Of a stretch of DNA of 64,000 nucleotides, positions 38,478 to 46,986 are shown in pieces. Every line of letters starts with the position of its first letter. The first letter of the stretch is position 1. Source of the DNA: Candidatus Heimdallarchaeota archaeon (lineage in GTDB: Archaea > Asgardarchaeota > Heimdallarchaeia > Heimdallarchaeales > Heimdallarchaeaceae); contig JAEOSZ010000031.1 of the NCBI GenBank assembly GCA_016840095.1, positions 124,001 through 188,000 on the forward strand, read 5' to 3'. The position numbers were made by a program, and so were the translations under genes. The notes under the pieces were generated by a model, which saw only the letters and a program-made list of their open reading frames with translations, did not search any database and was not told the origin of the DNA.

Positions 38478-38495
38478 TGTGCAAACCAATGCACA
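38478..38495. promoter_or_regulatory. Inverted repeat TGTGCA-N6-TGCACA
   Basis: Read directly in tgtgcaaaccaatgcaca. Confidence 0.45.
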
Positions 38496-38624
38496 CTTAT
38501 ATATCTTACTAACAATGTCTTGTGGAAATTTTTACTTTAATTTTGAAGAATTCTAATTACTTTGTAGGTATGTTCATTATTACAATATGTTTATAAATTT
38601 TCAAAAGAAACTTATACGATTCAA

Positions 38625-39551
38625 ATGAAAAACAGCCAAAGAAATCAACTACTTTCTATTATCTCAATCTTAATTTTTGTAAGCTCTTTTTCGATATCAT
38701 CACTACAATCACAAGCTAAGACAGATTTTATTTCTCAACCAATACAGGTATCAACTTTAACTCCTAGTGAGTCTATTCTAATATATAACAATGGTAATTT
38801 CAGTGACTACTCATTACCTGGAACTGGTACTGCACAAGATCCCTTTCGAATTGAAAATTATAATGTCACAACTCTAAATAATATTGGAATAAAGGTTCAA
38901 GACACAACAGATCATTTTGTAATTCAGAATTGCTATATTGATGCATCCTTTACAGGTATAGCAGTAAATGGCGTCACACCAGGAACTGGGAAGATTTCTA
39001 ATGTGATATGTGTAAATCATGAATATTATGGAATTGCTATAGTTGCATCTCAAATTACTATAGAGGATAGCTTAATCAAAGAAAGCACAGAGAATTTTGG
39101 TTGGGGAATACTATTGTTAGAATCTTCTGAAATCAATATAACTAATAATACTTGTTTAAACAATAATTATGGATTAATTGTCCAAGACTCAAACTCTAGT
39201 TATATACACTATAATACATTTGAAGATAATATAGATCATGGAGTATATCTGCAATCTAGTTCAAAAAATAATATAGTTCACCACAACAAATTCATTAACA
39301 ATAATGAAGGGGCATCTCATCAAGCAAGTGATGATGGAACTGATAATGTTTGGTATGAAGAATCTACAAAAGAGGGGAATTATTGGGACAATTGGAACGA
39401 TCCAAAAACACCTGTTCCAATTTTAGGCTCAGCTGGGAGTGAAGACCCCTATCCTTTGGAAGAAGATCTTACTAGAGAAGCTAATCTCTACTTAATATCG
39501 ATACTTTTTGGTTTAGTACTTATTGCATATAGAAGAAGAAAGAAGAGTTAA
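38625..39551 (+). CDS. NosD-like beta-helix surface protein with C-terminal TM
   Basis: GTGTAQDPFRIENYNV, ITNNTCLNNNYGLIVQDSNSSYIHYNTFEDN, C-terminal LYLISILFGLVLIAYRRRKKS. Confidence 0.88.
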   Translation: MKNSQRNQLLSIISILIFVSSFSISSLQSQAKTDFISQPIQVSTLTPSESILIYNNGNFSDYSLPGTGTAQDPFRIENYNVTTLNNIGIKVQDTTDHFVIQNCYIDASFTGIAVNGVTPGTGKISNVICVNHEYYGIAIVASQITIEDSLIKESTENFGWGILLLESSEINITNNTCLNNNYGLIVQDSNSSYIHYNTFEDNIDHGVYLQSSSKNNIVHHNKFINNNEGASHQASDDGTDNVWYEESTKEGNYWDNWNDPKTPVPILGSAGSEDPYPLEEDLTREANLYLISILFGLVLIAYRRRKKS

Positions 39552-39632
39552 ACCTTCTATTTTCTATTTTTTCGCAGTTGTCCACGTATTAGTGTTCACA
39601 AAATTGTTAAAGTGATTATGTGATTTTGACTT

Positions 39633-40598
39633 GTGAATATCTTAATAACTGGAGCTTTTGGAAATCTTGGACTTAGCACAATAAAATCCTTAGTTAATAC
39701 TAACCACCAAATAACTTGTTTTGATTTACCTACAAAACAGAACAAGAAAACTTATCGAAAATTATCAAAAGAGCATGATATTTCTGTTGTTTGGGGGAAT
39801 ATTCTAGATAAAACAAGTATTTTTCTTGCAACAAAAGATAAGGACTGTATTATACATCTAGTGGCAATTACACCTCCTTTGTCAGAAAGACTACAAGAAT
39901 TTGCATATAAGATCAATGTTCAGGGAACTAAGAATTTAGTTGATGTACTTAAGAAACAAGATCTTTCTCCACGAATAATCTATGTAAGTTCAGTAACTGT
40001 TTATGGACCACGTCATCCTGAATCTTCCTTATTAACAGTAAACACACCTGTAAACCCATCCGATGTCTATTCAAAAACAAAAGTTGAGGTTGAGGAGATT
40101 TTAGGAAATAGTAATTTTTCTTGGGTAATATTGAGATTAACAGCTGTTCCTGATTTGAAGCTCTCAGGGAATATCAAACTTGAACCCATTTATTCCATTC
40201 CACTTATGCAAAAAATAGAATTTCTCCACACTTACGATGCTGGTACTGCAATAGCAAATTCTGTAGATATTACTCTAGTAAACAAAATTTTTCTTGTTGG
40301 TGGTGGAAAAAATAATCAATTCACAAACAAAGAATTTCTTGGTAGATATTTCAGGATTTTAGGCTTAGGTAAACTCCCACTGAAAATCTTCAAATTACCA
40401 AAATCAGAAAGTGATTGGTATTATACTCACTGGATGGATACTGAAGAGTCTCAAAATATTTTGAAATATCAAAATCATAGTTATGATGATTTCTTAGAAA
40501 AATTCAGTATGAATTTTGGCGTTTTAAGGTATATCATGATAGTTTTAAGACCTCTAATAAAAATGATTATCAAGAAAAAATCCCCTTATAGAAAATAG
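39633..40598 (+). CDS. NAD-dependent epimerase/dehydratase (extended SDR)
   Basis: ILITGAFGNLGLSTIKSL, IHLVAITPP, IIYVSSVTVYG, DVYSKTKVEVEEIL. Confidence 0.88.
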   Translation: MNILITGAFGNLGLSTIKSLVNTNHQITCFDLPTKQNKKTYRKLSKEHDISVVWGNILDKTSIFLATKDKDCIIHLVAITPPLSERLQEFAYKINVQGTKNLVDVLKKQDLSPRIIYVSSVTVYGPRHPESSLLTVNTPVNPSDVYSKTKVEVEEILGNSNFSWVILRLTAVPDLKLSGNIKLEPIYSIPLMQKIEFLHTYDAGTAIANSVDITLVNKIFLVGGGKNNQFTNKEFLGRYFRILGLGKLPLKIFKLPKSESDWYYTHWMDTEESQNILKYQNHSYDDFLEKFSMNFGVLRYIMIVLRPLIKMIIKKKSPYRK

Positions 40599-40640
40599 TT
40601 TTCAGATAAACTAATATTCTAGAAATTAGAAATTTATAGG

Positions 40641-41489
40641 ATGACTGAAAATCCTGTTGAATCTGAGTTTCTTGAAGATGTTAAGAATTGGTTTTTACAG
40701 AATCATATAGAAGATACAGTTAGAGCTGTCTTATTGATAGGTTCGTGGGCTGAGGATCGAGCTAAGAAGTTGAGTGATGTCGATGTTTTAATTGTTAAAG
40801 AAGATCAAACTCCTTTCATACAGAATGTCAAAATACCTTATGAAGAACGCATTCTTGATGTATGGTATCATAATGAGGACTATATGAAAAGTACTATCAA
40901 CAAGAAAATCGAAAACTTAGGAGACATTTATCAGATTTCTCTATATCTGTCATTTACTAAGTCATGTAAGATTTGGTATGAGAAAGATAATTTTGTACAA
41001 CAGCATCTACAAGTTTGTAAGGAATGGCAGTGGCAACCTGAACACAGAATATACATCAAGATGATGGGAGAACCTCCAAACACTAAGTGGGCTGCTAGAG
41101 CTTATGAGGAAAATCTTAAGCTCCTAAGCTTGTATGAAAACCGATTTGATAATGGACAAGCACTAACTCATAGACTGAAAGACTATGTGGAAATGTATGA
41201 AGAAATTGAAGAGGAGAAGGTTATTGACTTGTACAAGAAAATTGTTTCTCTTTACAGTCACATAAAATCAGAAAGAGAGTGGACAGAAATAACAGATGCT
41301 AGGAAAGCTATTCAAGAAAAGAATTGGTCTCTTGCTTTTGTATCTTTGAAAGATGTTCTTTACTACTTATTGAAAAGATATATTTCTCCACCTTCTATGG
41401 AGTTAAGAGATCCTAGCTTCTGGAAACTAGCAGAAGAAAGAATACTTCCACAAGAGTATATCAGAGCTCTAGAATTAGCATACTTGTAG
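40641..41489 (+). CDS. Nucleotidyltransferase-domain (MNT/Pol-beta-like) protein
   Basis: AVLLIGSWAEDRAKKLSDVDVLIV. Confidence 0.78.
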   Translation: MTENPVESEFLEDVKNWFLQNHIEDTVRAVLLIGSWAEDRAKKLSDVDVLIVKEDQTPFIQNVKIPYEERILDVWYHNEDYMKSTINKKIENLGDIYQISLYLSFTKSCKIWYEKDNFVQQHLQVCKEWQWQPEHRIYIKMMGEPPNTKWAARAYEENLKLLSLYENRFDNGQALTHRLKDYVEMYEEIEEEKVIDLYKKIVSLYSHIKSEREWTEITDARKAIQEKNWSLAFVSLKDVLYYLLKRYISPPSMELRDPSFWKLAEERILPQEYIRALELAYL

Positions 41490-41497
41490 CGTATTTT

Positions 41498-41950
41498 TTA
41501 CTTTATTAAGTGCTTAAATTTAATTTGAAAATCTAATATGATCTGCTCCAGTTTCTCTACGAAATTTTCAGTTTGAAAATATATCGCTTTGTTCAGATAC
41601 CCGTCCAACTCGTCCCAGTTGACAATTTCATAAACCAATCGTAAAAATCTTTTTGCACTAGAAGAACGAACCCTTGGATATAAACCTACAACTAGGATGA
41701 AATCTTCTTTGGTGCGAAAATAATAGTTTACTCCTTCCATTTGAATAGAATAGAGCTCAGAACCAAGTTCTCTCGAGAAAGCTATCATAGCTGCACTGAA
41801 GCCAGAAAAGAGAAGCTCATCCATTACTTCACTGACATACGATCGATGAAAAACTGCTAAACCACTCAAATCAACAACTGTAAATCGTAACAAAGGTGGT
41901 TTCGCGGGAATGTCTGGTTGTTCCCTTATGATAGAAGCTTCAAAATTCAA
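41498..41950 (-). CDS. Standalone longin/Roadblock-like small protein
   Basis: LLRFTVVDLSGLAVFHRSYVSEVMDELLFSGFSAAMIAFSRELGSELYSIQMEGVNYYFRTKEDFILVV; same pattern as the C-terminal domain of 28631..30430. Confidence 0.65.
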   Translation of the reverse strand: MNFEASIIREQPDIPAKPPLLRFTVVDLSGLAVFHRSYVSEVMDELLFSGFSAAMIAFSRELGSELYSIQMEGVNYYFRTKEDFILVVGLYPRVRSSSAKRFLRLVYEIVNWDELDGYLNKAIYFQTENFVEKLEQIILDFQIKFKHLIK

Positions 41951-42067
41951 ATAAGCACCTTTTTTCTAATCAAGATTCAATATACAGAACCATGTAATAA
42001 AAGTGTGTCGTAAGAAATAGTACCAGGAGAAAAATTCCTTCTGGAAAACACTTTTAATCTATCTAAA

Positions 42068-42865
42068 ATGTTTCATCATATGCGAGCAATTATTGTACTA
42101 ACTCATTCTGAATGTAAAAGACTGATTGCTAAAGGTATAGCTGAACTTCCAGAAGTGAAGGAAGCTTTAGAAAAACATAGAATTTTTGTCTCAAGAGGTT
42201 CCACAAACGCTTATGTGTTAGAGGAGCTACTTGGAGAACCAATCGAAAAACGTCATTATGTTGCAGGACAAATGACCGGAGATAAAAAAACACTTTATCG
42301 TTTTGGAAGTCTAAGAGCAGAGAAAAGATTGAAAGAAATCGTAATAGACAAAGGAGTAAAGAAAGAAGTAGATGATTTCAAGGAAGCCCTTTTAGAATTT
42401 GAACCAGGAGATCTAATCTTCAAAGGAGGAAACACTCTAGGAAGTGATGGTGTTGCTGGAGTGTATATGGCTCATCCAATTGGTGGAACAATAGGAGGAA
42501 TTTTACCTATTGCTTTAGCTAGAGGCATTGAGATTTTTGTTCCGATTAGCTTATCGAGAAGTGTTGATGATAGTGTTTGGGAATTATCTCAGATTATGGG
42601 AAATCAAACGATAGATAAAGAATATGCAATGGGATTACCAATTGGAATAATGCCTATCCCAGGAGAAGTATTTACCGAATTAGAAGCATTTGATATTCTT
42701 TATCCTGAAGTAAATGTTTTTCACATAGGCTCAAGTGGAGTAGGTACTGGGGAAGGATCTTTACACTTTCTGTTTGTTGGAGAAGATGAAAAAGTTAAAG
42801 CTGCTTATCAAGGTATGGTAAAATTAGCTAAGTCAGATACAAAGTATGTTCCAGATACAGATTAA
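42068..42865 (+). CDS. Conserved-looking enzyme-like protein of unknown function
   Basis: Glycine-rich GDLIFKGGNTLGSDGVAGVYMAHPIGGTIGGILPIALARG; HIGSSGVGTGEGSLHFLF. Confidence 0.7.
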   Translation: MFHHMRAIIVLTHSECKRLIAKGIAELPEVKEALEKHRIFVSRGSTNAYVLEELLGEPIEKRHYVAGQMTGDKKTLYRFGSLRAEKRLKEIVIDKGVKKEVDDFKEALLEFEPGDLIFKGGNTLGSDGVAGVYMAHPIGGTIGGILPIALARGIEIFVPISLSRSVDDSVWELSQIMGNQTIDKEYAMGLPIGIMPIPGEVFTELEAFDILYPEVNVFHIGSSGVGTGEGSLHFLFVGEDEKVKAAYQGMVKLAKSDTKYVPDTD

Positions 42866-42966
42866 ATCTTTTTTTATCTTTTTCATTTTTATTTTTGTAA
42901 GAAGTGATAGTATAAAAATTCAATTCTAATTAGATTCAGTTAGACTAATTTTATTTGGTGTAATAA

Positions 42967-44592
42967 ATGAATGATGGTATATTCCAAATTCCAAAACCAA
43001 AAAATGAACCAATACTAGGATTCCTTCCTGGAAGCAAAGAAAGAAAGGAATTGAGAAGAGTTCTTGAAACTATTCAAAATAAGTTTGAAATACCTCTCTT
43101 CATAGATGGTATAGAAATTAAAACAGATGATAAGGGAAAATCAGTTGCTCCACATAATCACTCACATGTTTTAGCAGAATACAATAAAGCAGGTGTAGAA
43201 GAAGTAGAAGAAGCAATTGAAGCATCTCTAAATGCAAAAGAAGATTGGGAAAATATGCATTGGGCAGATAGAGCTTCAATTTTCTTAAAAGCTGCAGATC
43301 TAATGGCTGGACCTTATAGACAATACATGAATGCGGCAACGATGCTAGGTTTAAGTAAAAACGTTTACCAAGCTGAAATAGATGTAGTTGAAATGATTGA
43401 TTTCTTCAGGTTCAATGCTTATTTCATGCAAGAAATTTACTCTAAACAACCTGAATCGGCAGAAGGTCAATGGAACAGATTAGAGTATCGTCCTTTAGAA
43501 GGATTTGTGTTCGCTATTACTCCCTTTAATTTTATATCCATTGCTGGAAATCTTCCCTCTACTCCTGCAATGTTAGGAAACACAGTAGTCTGGAAGCCAG
43601 CTTCTTCAGCTGTATATCCCGCATACTACCTAATGTCAACACTGATTGAAGCAGGACTCCCACCTGGAGTGATTAATTTTGTTCCAGGAAAAGGAGCCGT
43701 TGTTGGAAAACAAGTTTTGAATCATAGAGATCTTGCAGGTGTTCATTTCACAGGAAGTACAGGTACTTTTCAATGGATCTGGAAAACGATAGGTAACAAT
43801 ATAACCTCATACAGAACCTACCCTAGAATTGTTGGAGAGACAGGAGGAAAAGATTTCATCATAGCTCATTCTTCTGCAGATATTGATGCTGTTTCTACTG
43901 CATTGATAAGAGGAGCTTTTGAATTCCAGGGTCAAAAATGCTCAGCAGCTAGTAGAGCATATATCCCTCAGAGTATGTGGGAGAAAGTAAAAACAAATCT
44001 TATTGAAACCACTAATGAAATCAAACAAGGCGATGTTGAAGACTTTACTACGTTTGTTAATGCAGTTATCGATCAACCAGCTTATAATAACATAAAACAG
44101 TATATTGAATTTGCACAGCAAGCAGAAGATGCAGAAATTATAACTGGTGGAAACTATGATGATTCAGAAGGTTTTTTCATTGAACCGACAACTATTGTTA
44201 CTTCGAATCCAAAGTTTAGAACAATGCAAGAAGAGATTTTTGGACCAGTGCTAACAATTTATGTTTATCGAGATGAGAATTTCATAGAAACTCTTGAATT
44301 GTGTGATGACACTTCTCCTTATGCACTAACAGGTTCAATATTTGCTAAAGAGAAGAAAGCTATTCAGCTGGCTAGTAAAATGCTTAGAAATGCAGCTGGA
44401 AACTTTTACATTAACTCAAAACCAACAGGAGCAGTTGTTGGTCAGCAACCTTTTGGTGGAGCACGAGCATCAGGAACTAATGATAAGGCAGGTAGTTATC
44501 TTAATTTGCTTCGATGGATTTCTCCAAGGACAATAAAAGAGACCTTCAACCCACCAAAACATTACTTATATGAGTATATGGAAGAAAATTAA
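42967..44592 (+). CDS. pruA: 1-pyrroline-5-carboxylate dehydrogenase (L-glutamate gamma-semialdehyde dehydrogenase)
   Basis: ALDH fold: PFNFISIAGNLPSTPAMLGNTVVWKPA, HFTGSTGTFQWIWK, VGETGGKDFI, GAFEFQGQKCSAASRAYIP, EEIFGPVLTIYVY; N-terminal layout as in P5CDH. Confidence 0.88.
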   Translation: MNDGIFQIPKPKNEPILGFLPGSKERKELRRVLETIQNKFEIPLFIDGIEIKTDDKGKSVAPHNHSHVLAEYNKAGVEEVEEAIEASLNAKEDWENMHWADRASIFLKAADLMAGPYRQYMNAATMLGLSKNVYQAEIDVVEMIDFFRFNAYFMQEIYSKQPESAEGQWNRLEYRPLEGFVFAITPFNFISIAGNLPSTPAMLGNTVVWKPASSAVYPAYYLMSTLIEAGLPPGVINFVPGKGAVVGKQVLNHRDLAGVHFTGSTGTFQWIWKTIGNNITSYRTYPRIVGETGGKDFIIAHSSADIDAVSTALIRGAFEFQGQKCSAASRAYIPQSMWEKVKTNLIETTNEIKQGDVEDFTTFVNAVIDQPAYNNIKQYIEFAQQAEDAEIITGGNYDDSEGFFIEPTTIVTSNPKFRTMQEEIFGPVLTIYVYRDENFIETLELCDDTSPYALTGSIFAKEKKAIQLASKMLRNAAGNFYINSKPTGAVVGQQPFGGARASGTNDKAGSYLNLLRWISPRTIKETFNPPKHYLYEYMEEN

Positions 44593-44645
44593 GTCTAATT
44601 GCCTTCCTCACTAACTTTTTTACCTAATATATCAGAATAACACTA

Positions 44646-45242
44646 ATGAAAATTTATCTTGTCAGGCATGGGGAAACCGAGTATGGAAAAAAACGTTATA
44701 CAACAGGTCATATTGATATCCCTTTAAATGAAACTGGAAAACAAGAAGCTGCAGCTACAGGAAGATTTCTCAAAGATAAGAACATTACTAAGATATTTTC
44801 CTCAAGTCTTAGTAGAGCAAGTGAAACTGCAAAAATCATAGCATCTGAACTTAATCTATCAGTTGTTGAATATGATGAACTGATGGAACATACTTCAGGT
44901 AATCTTGATGGTATCCCTATCGAAGAATTTTTTGAAAAAATGAACAGTGTTGGAGATTTTGAAAAGATGATTAGGAAAGCAGGAGGGGAATCACAAGAGG
45001 TATTCAGAAAGAGAGTTTGGGATAAACTACTGGATATCGCAGAAGAAAACAACAGCCGCGGAGATGTCATAATTGTTACTCATGGTGTAGTAATTGGATC
45101 GATTCTAGCGAAAATTTTTGGGGTTCCTTTGTTGAGGAATTTATCACAAGCTAACTGTTGTATAAATATCATTGATTATAATGAAGAAAGAGAAGGTTTG
45201 TTTGGAGTTAAATTGATAAATCATACATATCATTTGATATAG
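44646..45242 (+). CDS. Histidine phosphatase (phosphoglycerate mutase-like) family protein
   Basis: IYLVRHGETEYGKKRYTTGHIDIPLNETG, IFSSSLSRASETAKII, VIIVTHGVVIGSIL. Confidence 0.92.
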   Translation: MKIYLVRHGETEYGKKRYTTGHIDIPLNETGKQEAAATGRFLKDKNITKIFSSSLSRASETAKIIASELNLSVVEYDELMEHTSGNLDGIPIEEFFEKMNSVGDFEKMIRKAGGESQEVFRKRVWDKLLDIAEENNSRGDVIIVTHGVVIGSILAKIFGVPLLRNLSQANCCINIIDYNEEREGLFGVKLINHTYHLI

Positions 45243-45252
45243 TAGATTTTAG

Positions 45253-45387
45253 CATTATTTTTTCTTAATTAATGGAGCAATAGTCCGTCCAAAGGAAACT
45301 GTACCATACTTTGAGTGGCTAGCTCATTTAAAAGATATAGAAGGAAATTTGTGGGATATACTGGACGATGTCCCTAAAGCAAATTAA
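45253..45387 (+). pseudogene. C-terminal remnant of a VOC (glyoxalase/bleomycin-resistance-like) family gene
   Basis: Open frame translates HYFFLINGAIVRPKETVPYFEWLAHLKDIEGNLWDILDDVPKAN*, resembling the C-terminal VOC motif; no start or N-terminal half. Confidence 0.65.
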
Positions 45388-45388
45388 T

Positions 45389-46834
45389 TTATTTTTTATT
45401 CCTTCTTCTTCTCTTTACAATTGCATAATATACTACAGTAGACACAAACATTATCGGTATAAAATGCATTACACTTGCTTCTTTGGTTTCAGATATCGGA
45501 TTATGTAATGGTTTTTTTAGTGGATAAAGATCCTTACTATTTCCTTCTCCTGCTATTTTATAAGAACCAAATCCTGGCGAGAGCCAAAAATTTCCCTCTT
45601 TTAATGTCGAATTATACCACTGATTTCCGTCACCAACATCATACGCTTGCGATGAACGTCCTCCATTATAAAAGAAAGAATTATGGTACAAAACACTCCC
45701 ATAATTAAATGAAAAATAACTATAAATATTAACTCCATATTTAGTATTAGATTGAAAGAGATTAAACTCTACTATAGATTCAAACGTTTCAACTAGAGCA
45801 AGACCATTTCTACTGTTTCGGAAAAAAGTATTATTAAACAAATGCACACTTAGTGATCGATAAATATGAATCCCATCTTTGAGATTATCACTAATATAGT
45901 TAGACATTATTTTGACATTAGATGCCGTATTCATTAATAAACCAAAAAAACCACTTGACAAAACATTGTTTGATAGTGTTAAATTACTACAAACGACAAC
46001 ATGAATTCCTATATATGCATTAGAAAGATTTTGGTTTTTCACTACAACATTCGAATTATTAAGTAAAAATATCTGACCGTAATCATCTTGATCTATCATC
46101 ATATTAGATTCATTAACAAAATATCCAAGTTTCTGCCCATTAACTATATTATTGTCTTCTACAGTGTTAGTTTTTGCATCCCATATTTCATTAGGACCAC
46201 TCAACCCACAGTTAACAAAAACATTATTTCTAACCTTGCAGTTCTTAAAAATAGATATTCCATAATTTTTATTGTTTATGCAAGTATTGTTCTCGATCAA
46301 AGTATTATGTCCATCTACATGACTAAGACCATAATCATTGTTTTTTATGGTGTTGTTAGCAACTACACAAGATTCAAACAAAAGCGCACCACGAAAAGAA
46401 TTCTGAAAAGTATTATTAAAAAGATAGAATGTTTCATGTTCTGATCCTCCTATTAATGCAGCCGTTCTAACAGATTGGAAAGTACAATTTTGTATGACAA
46501 AATAACAAGAAACCCCTTCAATTGAAAGAGCTTCCTCTTCTTCTGTTATAATTATTAGATCTTCAATAATAAAGGGATTATAATCAGAGCCATTTCCAGA
46601 GAACCCTAAATCTACAAAATCTTGATTATTACTAATATCTATAGGTTCACTATTGGAAACATAATTCATTACAGGTTTTGAAGAAACATCCTCTACAATA
46701 AAAAATATGCTTATCATTGAAAAAACAACTAAATAAAGTAAAACTATACTCTTTCTACTTATCATTGTTATTTCAAAGCTATTAGGATATTTAAAATAGT
46801 TAAATCTTTCTGCAATTAGAACGATATTTCGCAT
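45389..46834 (-). CDS. NosD-like beta-helix surface protein with C-terminal TM
   Basis: GNGSDYNPFIIEDLII, FVIQNCTFQSVRT, LTLSNNVLSSGFFGLLMN, NYISDNLKDGIHI; C-terminal MHFIPIMFVSTVVYYAIVKRRRRNKK. Confidence 0.88.
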   Translation of the reverse strand: MRNIVLIAERFNYFKYPNSFEITMISRKSIVLLYLVVFSMISIFFIVEDVSSKPVMNYVSNSEPIDISNNQDFVDLGFSGNGSDYNPFIIEDLIIITEEEEALSIEGVSCYFVIQNCTFQSVRTAALIGGSEHETFYLFNNTFQNSFRGALLFESCVVANNTIKNNDYGLSHVDGHNTLIENNTCINNKNYGISIFKNCKVRNNVFVNCGLSGPNEIWDAKTNTVEDNNIVNGQKLGYFVNESNMMIDQDDYGQIFLLNNSNVVVKNQNLSNAYIGIHVVVCSNLTLSNNVLSSGFFGLLMNTASNVKIMSNYISDNLKDGIHIYRSLSVHLFNNTFFRNSRNGLALVETFESIVEFNLFQSNTKYGVNIYSYFSFNYGSVLYHNSFFYNGGRSSQAYDVGDGNQWYNSTLKEGNFWLSPGFGSYKIAGEGNSKDLYPLKKPLHNPISETKEASVMHFIPIMFVSTVVYYAIVKRRRRNKK

Positions 46835-46986
46835 GCAATATAGAATTTTGATCAGTTTCTTTTCGTTTCACGTAAATTCTTTAAAAGGCAAAAATAGCTT
46901 TTTAACTCTTTCTAAGCATAGAATCATCGTTGCTAGTGATTTGTTATATCTTTTCGTAATAACTATAGTTATCAATAAATTGTAGA

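Noticed and set aside
46088-46444. 118-aa plus-strand ORF
   Set aside because: Antisense inside the NosD-like gene 45389..46834; low-complexity Ile/Tyr composition.
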